This document shows, one piece after another, positions 1 to 13,563 of a DNA stretch of 64,000 nucleotides (position 1 is its first letter; every line of letters starts with the position of its first letter). Under the pieces are notes generated by a model. It saw only the letters and a program-made list of their open reading frames with translations, did not search any database and was not told the origin of the DNA. Origin of the DNA: Trogon surrucura (lineage: Eukaryota > Chordata > Aves > Trogoniformes > Trogonidae). The position numbers and the translations under genes are program-made. The stretch covers positions 107,644,622 to 107,708,621 of the forward strand of contig CM036618.1 of assembly GCA_020746105.1 (NCBI GenBank), given 5' to 3'.

Positions 1-3000
1 CTTTTCACCTTTTAATCCATCAAAATTTCTAAGCCCAAACTGCTCCATTATACTTTCTTCCCTGAAGAAGCAGCTAGTAGTTAAATCTGTTATTTTTATT
101 GTAACAGCCTACTCCTTTCAAATTCATTCATGCATTGAAGCAAAAGGCTGAGTATTCCATGGTGACTTAAACTTTGACTTGTTTTTATTAAGCGTAACGG
201 GTCTGATAAGCTATTTACAGAGCTCATCGTGTGGCCGCTGTTGCACAGCATCTGAACCCCTGCAACAGCACAAAAATTGTCACATGGGTTTTCCAGCCTT
301 TAGGGATTGTTTTTCTGATTTCAGGTTTAACAGCTCAGGGACTATACAGACAGCGTGCGTGTGCGAACATCTCGTGTGTTCTGTCCTTACTAGGAAGAAA
401 TCTGCAGGTGGAAACTTGGGGTGAAAGAGAACCAGATGAAGTTCAGCTTTGCCAATAATCTCCACAGGGCATGGGTTGGTTTTTTTCACATCCCTCCCCC
501 CCTTTTTTTTTTACCATCAACTTCAATATAGCCTTAATTTTACTTAGAGAATTAAAGAAACTGAGCACAGTGGAAGTGACTGCCTCTTTGGGGGCTTCAC
601 ACTTCTTTGCAGCTGTGGTTATTTGATGCTACCAATTCTTAGTTTCTTGAGTAGAAGCCTTAACATCCCAGATTTCCCTTTCGTTAAAAATTTTATATTA
701 TCTCCATAGTGGTTGCACTGAACTAAAGTTTCTCCTCAACAGAATTTGCATACTTTTTGTGTATTGTCTCCTCTTTGCCTGGACTGACTTGGAATTGTTT
801 TCTCACAGTCTTGGTTGTCTTCATTCCTATCACAAATTGCAAACCATCAATTTATGATGTTTGTATGGCCTAATGAAGCTCACTTTTTTTCTTTTACCAG
901 AAAAAAAAAAGTATCCTGATGCATCAACACTAACACTGAAAATTAATTTCACATATCATTAGTCTACTGAAAAAAATTGTTTCGTAAGATTGAGTCCAGG
1001 TCTGCAATTCCTTACTCTGCATTTGGTGCTGTTTGCTATCAAAGGTAGTTAGTGAGAAGAGAGCTTATGAGAGCTGATGATGGTCTGTGAGAAATACAGT
1101 GGTTTCACAGTGGTCTGATATATTTTATGGATTTTATACAATACATTCTGCTCTTAACTTCAGAGGCTCCTTTAAGCAAACATTACCCTTTGGCTTAGCG
1201 TTCATTGATATGTAACAATGCAGTGGCTCTGAAGAGCATTACACACTTCTACTGCTCTGTATGTTCCTGTTCATATATTAATTGGCACTGAAGTACACCG
1301 AGATAGCAATTTCAGTTGACTAAAACCAATTTATGTATGAGATGTTAGTACAAAAGTCTGCATTATTTTAATTAATGGGGTATTTACATACCTAGTCTTT
1401 CTAAAACTAATCCTTTGTTGTATCTTGCATTTGATTTTAAAGAAAAGTGTGGTATTGTACCACTTTAATCTTCTTTGATGAAGACTAGTTGCATAGTTAT
1501 ATTGGCATCTTTATGAGCAAAATGGTCCTTCTTTAAAAAGATGGATAAAACACTTGAAATAAAGGGATTTAATTAATTTTAAAAGGATGAGATTTTGGAT
1601 GTGAGACCTATCATTTTCAGTGAATTATAACAATAAATGACACAATTGGCACAATTGAGCTTCAGTTATGTCTGTATTTAACTTCACTTTCAACTTCATC
1701 ATGTCTAGAAAATGTACTCTTCTGCTTCTGCCAGGAAGACGCTCATCCTTTTCTACTTATCTTAGAGACAGTTTTTTCAGACCTTATTTTATTTTATTTT
1801 ATTTTATTTTATTTTATTTTATTTTATTTTATTTTCAGCATTTCAGTAGTTCATCACGTTTCATGTACATTTTGCTCTTTCTGGTTTACGTTGTTGGAGG
1901 CTGAAGTGACAGTCCTCAGCCACTGGAGAAATTTTTATTACAGGGTGCATATAAAGGAGGCAGAGAGAAGAATTCGCATATTCACGTGATTGTAGGGAGA
2001 TGAATGTTGTTCTGATGAACTGTTGGTTGTTGGTAGTTCAGGATAGCAACAGCCAAAAAATAACTGTAGAGCAGTTACACCAATCAGGTGCTCTTAATAA
2101 ATCAAAATGGAAGTAATTTCACTACTGAGGCAAAATAAGGACTAACTTTTCATGAAACTAGCTCTAAGGTAACTGAGGAATTTTTTTCCTTTTTACTGTC
2201 CAGATACACAGTGTGAACACAGGGAGCAGAGAGTGGCATGGCACTTCCAGACAGACAGACACTGCACAGTACTGGGTGATTCTGTAGCACATCAGCCGTG
2301 GTCTCCCTGCATCCTGAGACCCGTGGTTGGTTCCCAAAGCATGTGAATAACTTACAGCACGTCAGAGCGAGCTGCAGAATAGCTAAAGGGCAGGTAAAGC
2401 ACTTCCCGCTGCGTTTGACATCCCATCTGTGTGAAGCCACTTTGTGAAGACAGGCAGTGGGTGAGGAGCAAAGCAACTCCACGTGATGAAGCTCCTCTCC
2501 CGCTGACTATTGGGAACATGATGCTGCAGAGTACTTGGATGTATTATTTTGTCTGGGCACACTTGACAGGAAGGCAATGACTTTGGCGCTTGGGAGCTAG
2601 CATTTGGTGCCTGAATTGCCTAAGAAGCACAATTACCAAGGTAAAAATTTCTGGCTGTTTTATTTTGAGCGAGCACACACACACATGCTGCCTAGATGCT
2701 TCATGGTTTATTAATGTTTTGTGAGTCTGAGACTCCTTAATTAGACCAACAGTTTGAAATTGCATTCAGTAATGAAGTATGTAATTTATGTCAGAAATGC
2801 CCATAGTAATTATGAAGACTGGAAAAGAGATGACCCAGACATGATTTAAGTAAAAAATTGTCAGCCAAAGAAATTAAGTAAACACTCAGTGTTCCTGTGA
2901 GATGAGAAAAGCGAGTCCCTGATCACTCTCTCACAGTGTGATTTTATGCAAAACTGGTCTGTCATGCCAATTCAAGGATTACTTCTTGCTATTAAGCTCC

Positions 3001-6000
3001 CCGCCTTCCTTGTCGCCCATATGGTTTCAAATGGTGAAATCCTTTAACAATGTACCTGTAATATTAGTGAGAAGATATATCAGATTTCTACAGAAAAATA
3101 ACTGCATCTCAGGCAGTGACCCCTATATACACTTCCTGAACCTTCTGGAGGAAGCATCTATAAAATATCAACTCTCTAATAACAATCTGTTCATTACATT
3201 GATATGTTTTTCTAAAAAGAGGCTTTGTTAGGCTCTGTGATTAAGAGCTCACCTCTGGTGACACAAAGAAGCGTAGGAGCACCATGGCAGACGGGGGATG
3301 CCCCAATAACTCAGTCAGGCAGTTACTGCCTGGGGTTATGGGACACCTTATGGGATGTGGGGGAAGAGCTTTTGGGGATGCTACAAGACCCACAAGAGAA
3401 TGTTCAGAAGAGGAACCAAAGGTAGAGAAAGGAAAGGATCAAGGTGTTTGAGGAGATACAAGTATGAGAAAATAGAAGGATGCGGGGATAAAAGGAGACA
3501 GCTATGTGTAAGCAGGGCTGATCAGTACACTGATTGCCCCCTTCACCTCGTTGGCATGGTCTGCCCCATTTTATCACTAAAATCCATTTCTGACTATTGT
3601 CCTGAGTGAAGGGACTTCTCTGTTCTGCATGTATGTGTATGCATGTAGGTTTAAGTGCCAGTAACTGGGGTGGGGACCATGGGTCACAGCAGGGGCCTAT
3701 GGGTTTTGTGTCCACAACAGGAGAGATGGGGGTCTGTTCCCATTGTCTGGGTGCCTCTGTTGGGTGTTATCACTAGTGACTATCAAGCAGGACCAGGGGC
3801 AGGCAGGTTAAGAGGCTTGGGATCCAGGTATTGAGGTGGCTGTAAGTCTGGGTCGGATACTGGAGATATCAATGTCACAAGGGGGCTGCTGGAGGGATCA
3901 GGAGGTTCAAGCCAGCAACAGGTGAGACCGTGAGTTTTGGGGCTGGCTGAGACTGGTTTGTGTTTCTGTGTCTGTGTATGAGGCAACTGCAGCTGAGACA
4001 ATTCAAGGGCCAGCCTCTGAGGCCATGATGTATATGTATCTATGTATTCTTCACTGATAGACCTCCATCCTGATCAGCCCGAGAAGGAACAGGATGAGAC
4101 CACTAGCACCATATATGTGTATATGAGTGTTTTTGTCTGGGGTAGTATGTGTGCGTTTATCATTACTAGCATGAGAGAAGAGTGGTTTCTGGTGTCTCCT
4201 GGTTACCCCAAGGTGAGCTTTCCTGTACATCAGAGACATTGAGTACTGGGGATGAGAGGGACCAGCACCCAGGCAAATACGTGGATAAATAAAAGCAAGG
4301 TACCTTATTTGTTCTGGGCCACAATTAAACTATCCCAGGGTTCCGGTGGGGAAAAAAAAACAACCCAAACACATTACTTTTTCTGTATCTTTCCTTCTGT
4401 TTATCTGTAAACATTGTTAAACATGTTCAGCAGTTATTTGAGTAACATTCTGTTGTTTGATGTTTTGATTCTGTCTAAGGATGGACTGTAGTTCTTGTCC
4501 AGAGAGAGGTTTCTTGCTGGGTGCTATGTATCTAACACGAGCTCAGCTGCAGTTTCAAACACACAAAGGATGCAACTCCTCAGCTTCAGCAGAAGGGAAG
4601 GCAGAACGCACGGCTCGTGGTGGCTCTGCTGCACCAATGCAGTCCTCAATATACTTCCGCTTCCCTCCTTCTGACAAAGTGGGAGTTGTGCTCTAAAGAA
4701 TGTGTGATCTAATGGTCTTCTGCTGACTGAACACAGATGATGCCTTGATAAGATTACAGTTAATGGAAATAAAACATGGTGCTTAGGCTTTGTTCTTCTT
4801 CTTCAGAACAAGCTAACCTGCTTGCAAAGTGGGTTTATATAAGATTCAGTGAGGAGTTGCGTTTCAGGAATGCCGAATTTGTTTTGATGACTAGCTTGTA
4901 GAAACTAATGTGACATTTCCAGAGAAAAATGGAAGTTTCAGAAGTTTCTTTTGATACAGAGTTAAAATCACTGTAGTGGAACTTTGTGTTCAGCTTCATC
5001 AGTTTTAGTTTTTACTGGATGCACAACAGAAAAGACTTTTTCTTTAAAAATTCATTACAGTTACTGTAATCTTGCATCATCATCCTTGTCTTTATTAATA
5101 CCAATTTCATGTTCCCTGAGATCCTTCCCTTTTCCTATGGATGATCTACGGCAACAGCAGCAATGTTTTTACTGTATTGTGAATACACAGTTTACTCTAC
5201 GAATACAAAAAATATTCATGATACTGCTTTCAGCTTGAATCTTCCAGCCCGGAGAAGTGAGCACATTGACAGGCATGAATAATCAATCAGTGTATATATC
5301 TTTGTCAGCTCAATATTTTTTCAGCAATCTTATAATGGAAAAGAGTAAAAATTCCGTCTGCATGTTTGTATTTATGCTTTAATGGCTGACAGTTTTCATT
5401 ATTATTTAATATTTCTATTTAAGGCACCAGACATTTAATCATCTGATTGCCCAGACTCTTCCTCAGAATTTGATCAAGTTTATGAATAACCTGTAATGAC
5501 AGATGGTAAAGGGCATTTCCTGGCAGTTATTGACTGACTGGAGTTGCTGAGAGATAGAGGCAAACAGCTACATAACCATCTGTAGGACAATGACAAAACT
5601 GACTGCTCAGAATAAAATCTTTGGCTAACAGCTTATTAAATTTCCCTTTTTTTTCTAATCAAATTTCTCCTAGGGTTGTTCTTTCAGAACCTCTTGGGGT
5701 TTTATGCAATGAAAGCAGTATGCTTTGAGGCTAGTTAGTCAAATTTGCTGCTTTTAATATTTTTCAGTAAGAGGGAATAATGGAAACCATTGTAAGCTGT
5801 TGGCAAAATACTTTCTGTGAAAAATTTCAAAGCGTTACATCAAACACATTCATTTTGTTTAAAAAATAAAAATTTAAAAAAAAATAGCAAGAGCTGGACC
5901 AGGTACCTGACTCCTTATTTGTTGCCAGTATGTGCTTCTCCCTTCTTGCATTTTTAAAGATTAGAACATAAAACATTTTCATGGAGTTCAACATCAGCAG

Positions 6001-6853
6001 ATGTCTGGCAGATGATTGTGGAAGTCATGCTTTTAAAGAAGATAAAATTCATCTTTCTTCTTTATTAATACTGTTTAAAGGATCTTCTTTGACTTACCTT
6101 ATTAGATTCTAGACTAGGCCTTCAGAGCGCAAGAAATACAGTCTCAGTTAAGTCTGCAGAGCTGATGCACGCATCAGCATTTGTTGTCACATCTTAAATG
6201 CAACTCAGAAGACAAAATAAATCCTGCAGAAGGCAAGGTCATGACAGCCCTGTCGCTTTACTTTAAAAGAACTGGGAGTTTCTGCCTTATAAGGCAAAAG
6301 CTCAGCTCTGGTGAGGTGGAAAACTTTTAATATACAACGAGTAATGTTTATTCAAACATTGTAGGGATCCAGGCTACATTGGTTTTGTTTTTTTCTTTTT
6401 CCTCAATAAGAGTTGCCATATTAAATGGTAATCATTGCTGACCTCTGTATAATGTTTGTGCTGCCTTCCAGTTCCCAGCAGTATATGGTCTGCCACCTGA
6501 GCTGACTCTGATGCTGACGATTAAGGCCAATTCTGAGAGCGTTTTCTGTGCCGTTAGTACCTGTAAACCAGGTAACCATACCAACATAGTGAAATTTGAC
6601 TAAAGCATTAACAAAGGAACAATAAAAAATATTTGGTTCTTATGAAAAATGCGGAGTAGTACTGCCAAAGTCTCATAAAGACAACAGTGGGGTTTTTTTT
6701 ATCAGGGAACAGTCTGATCTGTAGTCTTGTCAGTTTTGATGCAGTATGCTTAGGATTCTGTTCACAAGTTTCTCTCTCTACAACACATTGTTATTAATTT
6801 TATTTTATATGGTATCATTTAAGTATAATCCCGTTCCCTAACCTCTTTATGAC
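1..6853. other. Non-coding AT-rich region, no gene recognised
   Basis: I find no exon chain, RNA gene or recognisable transposon core. Short open frames here have no conserved motif and are not flanked by convincing splice sites. A pentanucleotide microsatellite lies at 1784-1835. The block from about 3230 to 4330 is richer in G+C than its surroundings, holds a TATA-like GGATAAAAGG near 3486 and AATAAA near 4284, and may be a decayed LTR element, but I could not assign it to a family. By synteny with mammals this would be upstream flank or 5' introns of the DNAH14-like gene (inference). Confidence 0.5.
1784..1835. repeat. (TTTTA)n microsatellite
   Basis: About ten uninterrupted copies of the pentamer TTTTA/ATTTT. 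The pure array suggests recent slippage. A frame reading through it (a run of phenylalanine, isoleucine, leucine and tyrosine codons) is an artefact of the repeat. Confidence 0.97.
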
Positions 6854-8034
6854 TGTCGTGGGTTGACCCTGGCCGGCCGCCAGGTACCCACACAGCCGCT
6901 CACTCACCCCCCCCTTCACTGCTGAACAGGGGGAGAAAATATTTCCAAGGGCTCAGGGTTTGAGATAAGGACAGGGAGATCACCCTCATTTACCGTCCCG
7001 GGGAAAACAGACTCAGTTTTGGGGAAATTAGGTACATTTATTAAAAGAACTAATCAGAGAGGAGTAGTGAGAAGTAAGAAAGAGCAAACAAATCTAAACA
7101 GAACACCTTCCCCCCATCCCTCCCTTCTTCCCGGGCTTAACATCAATCCCGGTTTCTCCACCTCCTCCCCCCGAGCGGCGCAGGGGGACAGGGAATGGGG
7201 GCTGAGGTCAGTTCATCCGACGTTGGTTCCACCGCTTCTTCACTCCGGGGGAGGACTCTTCACTCTTCCCCAGGGCCACTGTGGGGTCCCTCTCACGGGA
7301 GACAAGCTTCACGCTCTCTTCTCCGCGTGAGTCGTCCCACGAAGGGCAATTCATCAACTTGCCCAACGTGCGACACCTCACGAGGGGCAGCCCACCCCTC
7401 GTGAGTCTGAGGCGCAGTCCTTCGGGGGAAACTGCTCCAGCGTGAGCCACCCACAACGTCCCAAAAGTCCCACTGGCCAACCTGCTCCAGCGTGGGCATT
7501 CCCTCTTCCACGGGCTACAGGTTCCGGCAGCAACTCGCTCTGATGTGGGCTTCCCACGGGCTACAGTCCCCTTTCAGGCATCCACCCACACGGCGTGGAG
7601 TCCTCGGTGGACATCTATGCGGTGATCCTCACGGTGGACTTCTGCACCTCGCCCATGGGCTGCAGGGGGACAACCCGCTTCACCATGGTCTTCACCACGG
7701 ACCCGGGGGACTCCTTCTGCTCCGGCGCCTGGAGCTCATCCTCCCCCCTCCTCCTTCTTCGCTGACCTTGGTGTCTGTACAGATTCTCACTCCTCCATCT
7801 CTGTGCCAGCTGTTATGGCGCAGTTCTTTTTCCCGTTCTTAAATATGTTTTTCACAGAGGCGTTCCTCTCCTATCACCTTACTGATAGGCTCAGCCTCGG
7901 CCAGCGGCGGGTCCCTCTTTGTAGCCTGCTGGCATTGGCTCTATCAATCTTGGGGAGCTTCTAGCAGCTTCTTACAGAAGCCACCCTGCAGCTCCCCCCC
8001 CGCCGCTGAAATCTGGCCAGGCCAAACCAAAACA
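6854..8034 (-). mobile_element. Solo LTR of an avian ERVL-type endogenous retrovirus
   Basis: A sharply bounded GC- and CpG-rich block in AT-rich DNA. On the minus strand it begins with TGTTTTGGTTTGG and ends with CCACGACA, giving TG...CA termini and a length of 1181 bp. It carries a TATTTAAG-type TATA box (7839-7847 on plus) and, about 800 bp downstream, AATAAA (7037-7042 on plus), so the repeat (R) region would be unusually long. The middle contains short imperfect repeats such as CACGGGCTACAG (near 7508 and 7554) and CTCCAGCGTG (near 7435 and 7484). This mosaic is common in avian ERVL LTRs. No internal retroviral sequence or second LTR is attached. The adjacent five bases (ATGAC on the left, GTTCT on the right) do not form a target duplication. 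The open frames inside it on both strands are by-products of high G+C. Confidence 0.8.
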
Positions 8035-11000
8035 GTTCTTCTATCGAAACCAATGTATTTTCTCCACAGCAGGGCTAAATACATACCCCAAAAGCTTTTG
8101 AAGTGGCTCCAAGAGCAATGAGATTGCTGAGGCTTTCATACATCCTGATGTGATACAGGGGATGCCCAAACCACGATGGGGGAGGAAAGATGAGCACATT
8201 GGCTACGTGATTATTTTGCTCGTGGGTACGTGAGTTACAAGTTATGAGTCACGAGTTCTGAGTTCTGAATTAGAAAACTTGTAAATTAGAAAGCTCATGA
8301 ATTAAGTGGTGAATTCACAAAAAGAATTGATTGAGCTCTTCCTTGCTGTGTTTGGGTTTTTTCTTCCTAGTGAGCTCATGAAACAAAGTTTAATTTATAG
8401 AGTATTTTGTCACACAGATTTGAGAGATCCAAACAGACCATGACCTATGTGCCTTACATCTTTTCTGTGAAAATACTTCATTTTGCTGTATAACAGAGAG
8501 TCCATTGGGGAACAATCTACATATCACATCCGTGAAGCAATCAAGTTAATGCAGTCTGTTCAGTGTCACTGTAACTAACGTGAAAGCAATTCAGCGTGCA
8601 GTACCAGGCTGCACTCCTGGTGCAGGAAAAGAACCACTTGAAAAAAAACAAAGCCAGAGAACATGACAGTCCACTGGCAATGTGTTTTGGATAGGATGAT
8701 CCAGCATGCTCTGAAGGTAAGTGGAAGCAGTCATGCAGCAAAGGGATACCCAAGGGGCATTTGAGCTGGCTTGGCTAGGAGAGCCTCAGAGGCTGCAGGG
8801 AGACACTGGCTTCCACCATTTTTTTCCTGAAAATCACTCCACACTTGTTATTGCCCCATATCTCTGCAAAAGCAACTCGCAAAGGCTTCTCCAAAAAATC
8901 TCTTCTCCACTGTTTCCTGCACGAATGTCACAATATTTTGGCCATGGAAGTCAGTCACACCCTTGCGCAGCCTTTGCTATCTAGGGCCGAACTTCGGTAC
9001 TTCATCACTGCTCTAAACAAGGTGAGATGCTCTTTTTTTTGGAGGGGCTACTGGTTTTACTGGAAGAACACATTTGATCCTGGCTTCTTCATTTTACACT
9101 AGTGAGTAGACATTTTCCTACAGGAGTTCCTATACTAGCTGGCAAATAAATTTCTCCTGAGTCCACAGCTGTTTATGCATGTCATTCCTGGGATTACCAA
9201 AACAGTGGGATCTTCATCTGTTGCAAATATTCTTTCACACAACTATGATGCAAATATTTCAGTGAAAATTTCTAGGATTTGTATGAACCTAGCTTCTTTG
9301 CTGATTAGTGTTTTCTAGTAATTTTTTATTATATCCAGTGAGTGCACTATTTAAAGATTTATAGATTTTTCACTCAAATATATTTGAATTTATGAATCAA
9401 ATTGTAAAACATCCTTCTTCTTAACATTCCCCAACCATTCCTGAATGTCCTTGGATTACTTTTGTAATTGTTTAGGGTCAAAATTATTGTAGAAACATTA
9501 CTTCATATTCCCTTCATAATGAAGTACAGTGCTTGCTTTAGCAAACTGTAAATTTGTCAGCATGTGTTCATTTTAATTTCATTTGCTTTATTTGGTTAGG
9601 AGCATGTGATATATACTGCAATCAGCTTTGCAGTAATGTTATTTATCTCGGCACAAAATTCTCACAAACAGAGAAAACATCCTACGTGAATCTACAAAAC
9701 AATGTGTCAATACAGTTACATGTGACAAAAAAAAGATAAGCCATTGGAGGTTAATTTTAAAGCCACATAGTGTGTTTCTGGTTACAAGTATTAACCAGAT
9801 TCATGTAATTATTTAAGCCAGCAAACGTAGTTGGAGCTGCCTCTCAAATCAATTGCATCCAGATTGATAGTAGCTCTTAGAAAATATTTTTTTATTTTTG
9901 GAATAAAAGCAAATATTTTTCAGCTGGTCCTGTCCTAGAATAATAGAATAGCAGTGAAAGTCTCAGTTCTCAAGAGTCACCCTTTCTAAATCTTTTATAA
10001 ACCCCAAATACGTATAAACAGAGAATCTGCAGATACAAATCAAGCTGTACATTTTAATGAAAAATACTACTTTTTTCAGCATTCCAAGTTTCTGTATTCT
10101 TATAACTGTGTAATGTTAACTACAATAGGAGATTTGCGTGAAAATCTCCTGTAAGTGGAAAAACAGATAAGTTTCTTGCAAGTACGTAATTATTTTTTAT
10201 ATTTCTTGAGATTCCATTTCCTTAGTATGACACTTGTTACTGATTCACCAAGCCAGACTTATTCATATTAATGTGTTTGAAAAAACCAAACTTTAGTTGA
10301 GTGTGAGCATCACAGATTAACAATTAAAGGATTAGTCACCATTTACATCTCCAGGCAAAGCCATATACAGTCAAATCAATTATGGACGAGTTAGTCCTTA
10401 GCACACTTTTTTTTTCCTTTTCAAATTTCTGACAGACTGGCAGTTCAGATAAAATATCCTTAAATTTGTTACAGTACATTTTTTTTTAACTATGAAATAA
10501 TTTTTTGATTAATGGGAAAGAAATTGAAGGATATAATCTGAGGACTCAAGAAAATTTATAAACAGACTGATTTCAAGATACTGCAGTATTAAATAGTTTT
10601 GCCTTTAAAAAATCCGTTTTGGTGAGGGTATAGAAACATCTGATTATTCACCTAAGTGTTTGCTTTATTAATGTCTTCCTGAACTTCCCATAGACCAAAG
10701 CATCTCTGTGACACAGAGCCATACTACAGAAATCGTTGAAAGAAACCAACTCATTTACTATCAGTTATACTCAGCATTATCAGGGAGCAGTTTTCACCAA
10801 AAATGGGATGTTTTTCACCAAAGTTTAACCTTCCTTCACCTCTCAGCTGTGGGGTTTTATTGCTGCGATGCCTGCCCGCCAGTCAGAGACCAGTGCCTCA
10901 GGAAGGTTTTAGAAAGGTCTGGTGGCCTGGCCCGGCCCAGGAGAGCCATTAGCTCTCAGTGCCACCCCAACGGCCACCCCAACGGCCACCACTGGTGTCC

Positions 11001-13377
11001 ACAGGTCCTGCCCTGCCCCATCCCACCGGCCGACTCTGGCTTGGAGGGAGTGGCCAAGTCAGGAGATGGTGAGCAGAGCTGGGGCGTTCTGTCTGGGGTT
11101 TTTTGGTGCCAAAAGAAAGCTTGCTCTAAACACAGAAATATTAAAGTGGTTGTCTGTAGTGTTCAGGAAAGACGAATGGTGCCTTCAGTCTTCTTCAGTT
11201 TCCCTTCCTTTTTAGCTCTTCCATCTTGCTATGCTCTAAAATTTAATGACGTGAATGGGTACAGTCAGCCTCTCTGTTTTCACCAGTGATGTTTCACCTC
11301 AGGCTTTTACGGGAGGAGCTTGCAGGTTTGTCTGGATTCTGCAAGCAGGTTTGTCTGGATTTGTAACAGTAGATTCTTAAATGTGAGATATTGCTGTTAG
11401 AGATATTAATTACTGCTGCATGGATATAGCTAGTATAGCTGCTTCTGTAACAAAAAATGTTTTGCCTATGTAACATTATTAGTATATATGCCACCTCAAG
11501 GCATGATTACAGCTGCTTTTGGATCTAGTTGTTATGGGTAAAGAGTTCATTACTACTCAGTTAGAGCTTAACATTTCCACAGTTGAGCTAATTGTGCCTG
11601 TGAACTGCTCGGAGCAGTTCTTGCTGCACATTTAGTTGGTTGCATTGGTTTGAACCATCTGTCCTGCACTAAAGAGATTGAGGAACATGCAGGTGATGTT
11701 TGAAAGTGTATTAATTATGGGAATATTAGCTACTGCCTGAGTGGCAAGAAGTGGTAAGGAAACAGCAGCATTTCATATTCTAGGGGTGTGAATGGGTGTC
11801 CAGGATTTCGTCAGGGTGGACTGAAGGGGTTGCTGTCACTATTTGCTTGCAGCTGCCTCGACAACTAATTCTCGCAGCACTTCCCTGCTGAAACCCTTTT
11901 AGACTGCTAGAAACTTAGTTTATGAAGTAATAAGAAGGCAGAAAGTGCCACTTCTCAAGACAGGATGCTTTTACTTTGTCGAAAAACGTCGTGTCGCCAG
12001 ATGTTCACAAATAGACTAAACTTTCACATTAATATTAGAGCAGGATTTAGCAAACCTTTCAGCATGTGATGAAATTTAAAGAATGTTCATTCTTTACCAT
12101 CTTGCACTTCATCTTTAATCCAACGAGCGTAGTGACCTGCTGTCACTGTGGATGCAGCTAGATCTAAAGAAGGTTGTCTGGTTTTAGAAGGAATCCCAGC
12201 CACTGGGATAAGACAAATCCTTCTTCCTTCCATTTCCTACTTTCAAGCGGCCTGAGCCCCGATGCACAGGGGTAGCTGTGAATCCTAGAGAAACAGGAAA
12301 AGAAAACTGAGCTTGAGGGATCAGCTAAGTTTGCAGCCTCGTAAAATTATGTTCTGATGTCCAGTTTCCTTAACTCCCACAGGAAGGAGCAAACCTGCCT
12401 TGGTGACTTGTTACACTGGATTGCAAATCCCAGGTAAAAGACACTGGAGCCAATGATTGTCTCTTGCAATTTGAATGCAAAGCAAGGCAAGATCTTTACC
12501 TCTTTCTATTTTACCTGTCATACACTTTCTTGTATAATACACAGTAGCAACTAACACTTCAATCAGCATTTTTTCTTCTATGTACTTTCTTTAAATCACT
12601 TTCTGTAAATCACAATATGCAATATCATTTCAGTGATGTTTCTTGAACTTAAGTATTTAACTCAAATATCTTGAAAGATTTCTAATGGAATGCAGATAAA
12701 GCATCTTTTTCTACATGAGAGCTATTGGGACATCAGTAACTTTCTTGGTGGGAAGCGAGGGTATAGAGTTCTGTGAGATACAGGCTATAAACTAGTAACA
12801 TAAGAAATGAAGATGATGAAGGAACTGTGTAACCTGTCAGACGACTTTCTCCTATTATGTAGCTGTCTCTTGTTCATCATGAATCAGTGGAAGGAGGCAG
12901 CTGCTTTTCCTTGACCCTTTTAAGTAGATGTCAGCAGAGAGCAGCATTTCCAAGTTGTGAATACGGAACAGGCTGGGTTTATGCACTGAGCTAGCATATG
13001 CTGAGCCAGATCCTACCGCTAGTGTTGCAGATGTTGATCTGCAGTAATCTATTCTGATCTGATCTTTATTTTATATATATTTGCAATTCACAGTTAACTG
13101 TCACAAGTCAGTTTCTGTTAGAGTTTATAAAACTTAACAATTTTTCCATGGTATGTATTATCATGTCTGGGCTCTGATGATGCTGCGAATCTAAAACATG
13201 CGAGGGAATGGGGAAGCTTCCTCTGACTAGGAAGCTAAACTAACATGATATTTGAGAGAGACTTGCCAGTAAGGAATGAAGACCTCTGCTCGGTCTTGAT
13301 TTTCAATGCTTTTTGACTCTGCATTAATATTCTCCTGGTTAAAAAGTACAGTGGTCGTGCTGAAATGGATTTTTTAG
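8035..13377. other. Non-coding region upstream of the DNAH14-like exons
   Basis: Mostly AT-rich DNA with no recognisable gene or transposon. The exception is the GC-rich patch at 10850-11110, annotated separately. A 193-codon open frame begins near 10708 and runs through that patch, but it has low-complexity composition, no domain I recognise and no splice support, so I do not call it a gene. Confidence 0.5.
10850..11110 (+). other. GC-rich patch, possible first exon of the DNAH14-like gene
   Basis: A short G+C-rich, moderately CpG-containing stretch in AT-rich surroundings. It includes two tandem copies of the 12-mer CCCCAACGGCCA (about 10966-10989). It ends in GAGATG followed by GTGAGC (donor GT at 11069-11070), a strong 5' splice site placed immediately after an ATG with purine at -3. 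Splicing from that ATG would enter the exon at 14225 in phase 0, which is the phase that exon needs. This is inference: no promoter element was identified and the ATG-at-donor arrangement could be coincidence. Confidence 0.22.
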
Positions 13378-13563
13378 ATCACAGAATCACAGAATGGCCT
13401 GGGCTGGAAGGGACCTCAGAGATCATTTTAATCCAACCTCCCTGTTGTGGGCAGGGACACCACCTCTCGACTAGGTCAGGCAACACGTGAGAACCGAACG
13501 GGAATCAAACCCGCGACCTTTGGTGTTTCAAGCACCACGCTCAACCCACTGAGCTAGATGACT
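13378..13563 (-). mobile_element. tRNA-Ile/CR1 composite SINE (TguSINE1-like)
   Basis: Read on the minus strand, this starts with a tRNA-like head. The A box TAGCTCAGTGGG is at 13545-13556, and the four-base D-arm stem GCTC/GAGC and a five-base anticodon stem TGGTG/CACCA are intact. The B box GGTTTGATTCC is at 13501-13511. The head resembles tRNA-Ile. The acceptor arms no longer pair, so it is not a functional tRNA. It is followed by a CR1-like body and a tail of ATTCTGTGAT repeats at 13378-13396. A tRNA-Ile head with a CR1 tail is the known structure of the passerine SINE TguSINE1, mobilised by CR1 machinery. Total length about 186 bp. Confidence 0.82.

Noticed and set aside
7208-7842. Several overlapping open frames in the GC-rich block at 7 kb
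   Set aside because: They lie inside an LTR on both strands and result from its high G+C content.
10708-11289. 193-codon open frame
   Set aside because: It runs through a GC-rich patch where stops are rare, has no recognisable domain, and the better explanation of the patch is a first exon or promoter area.
13493-13563. Functional tRNA gene on the minus strand
   Set aside because: A and B boxes and the D and anticodon stems are preserved, but the acceptor arms do not pair and the sequence runs directly into a CR1 tail, so it is the head of a SINE.
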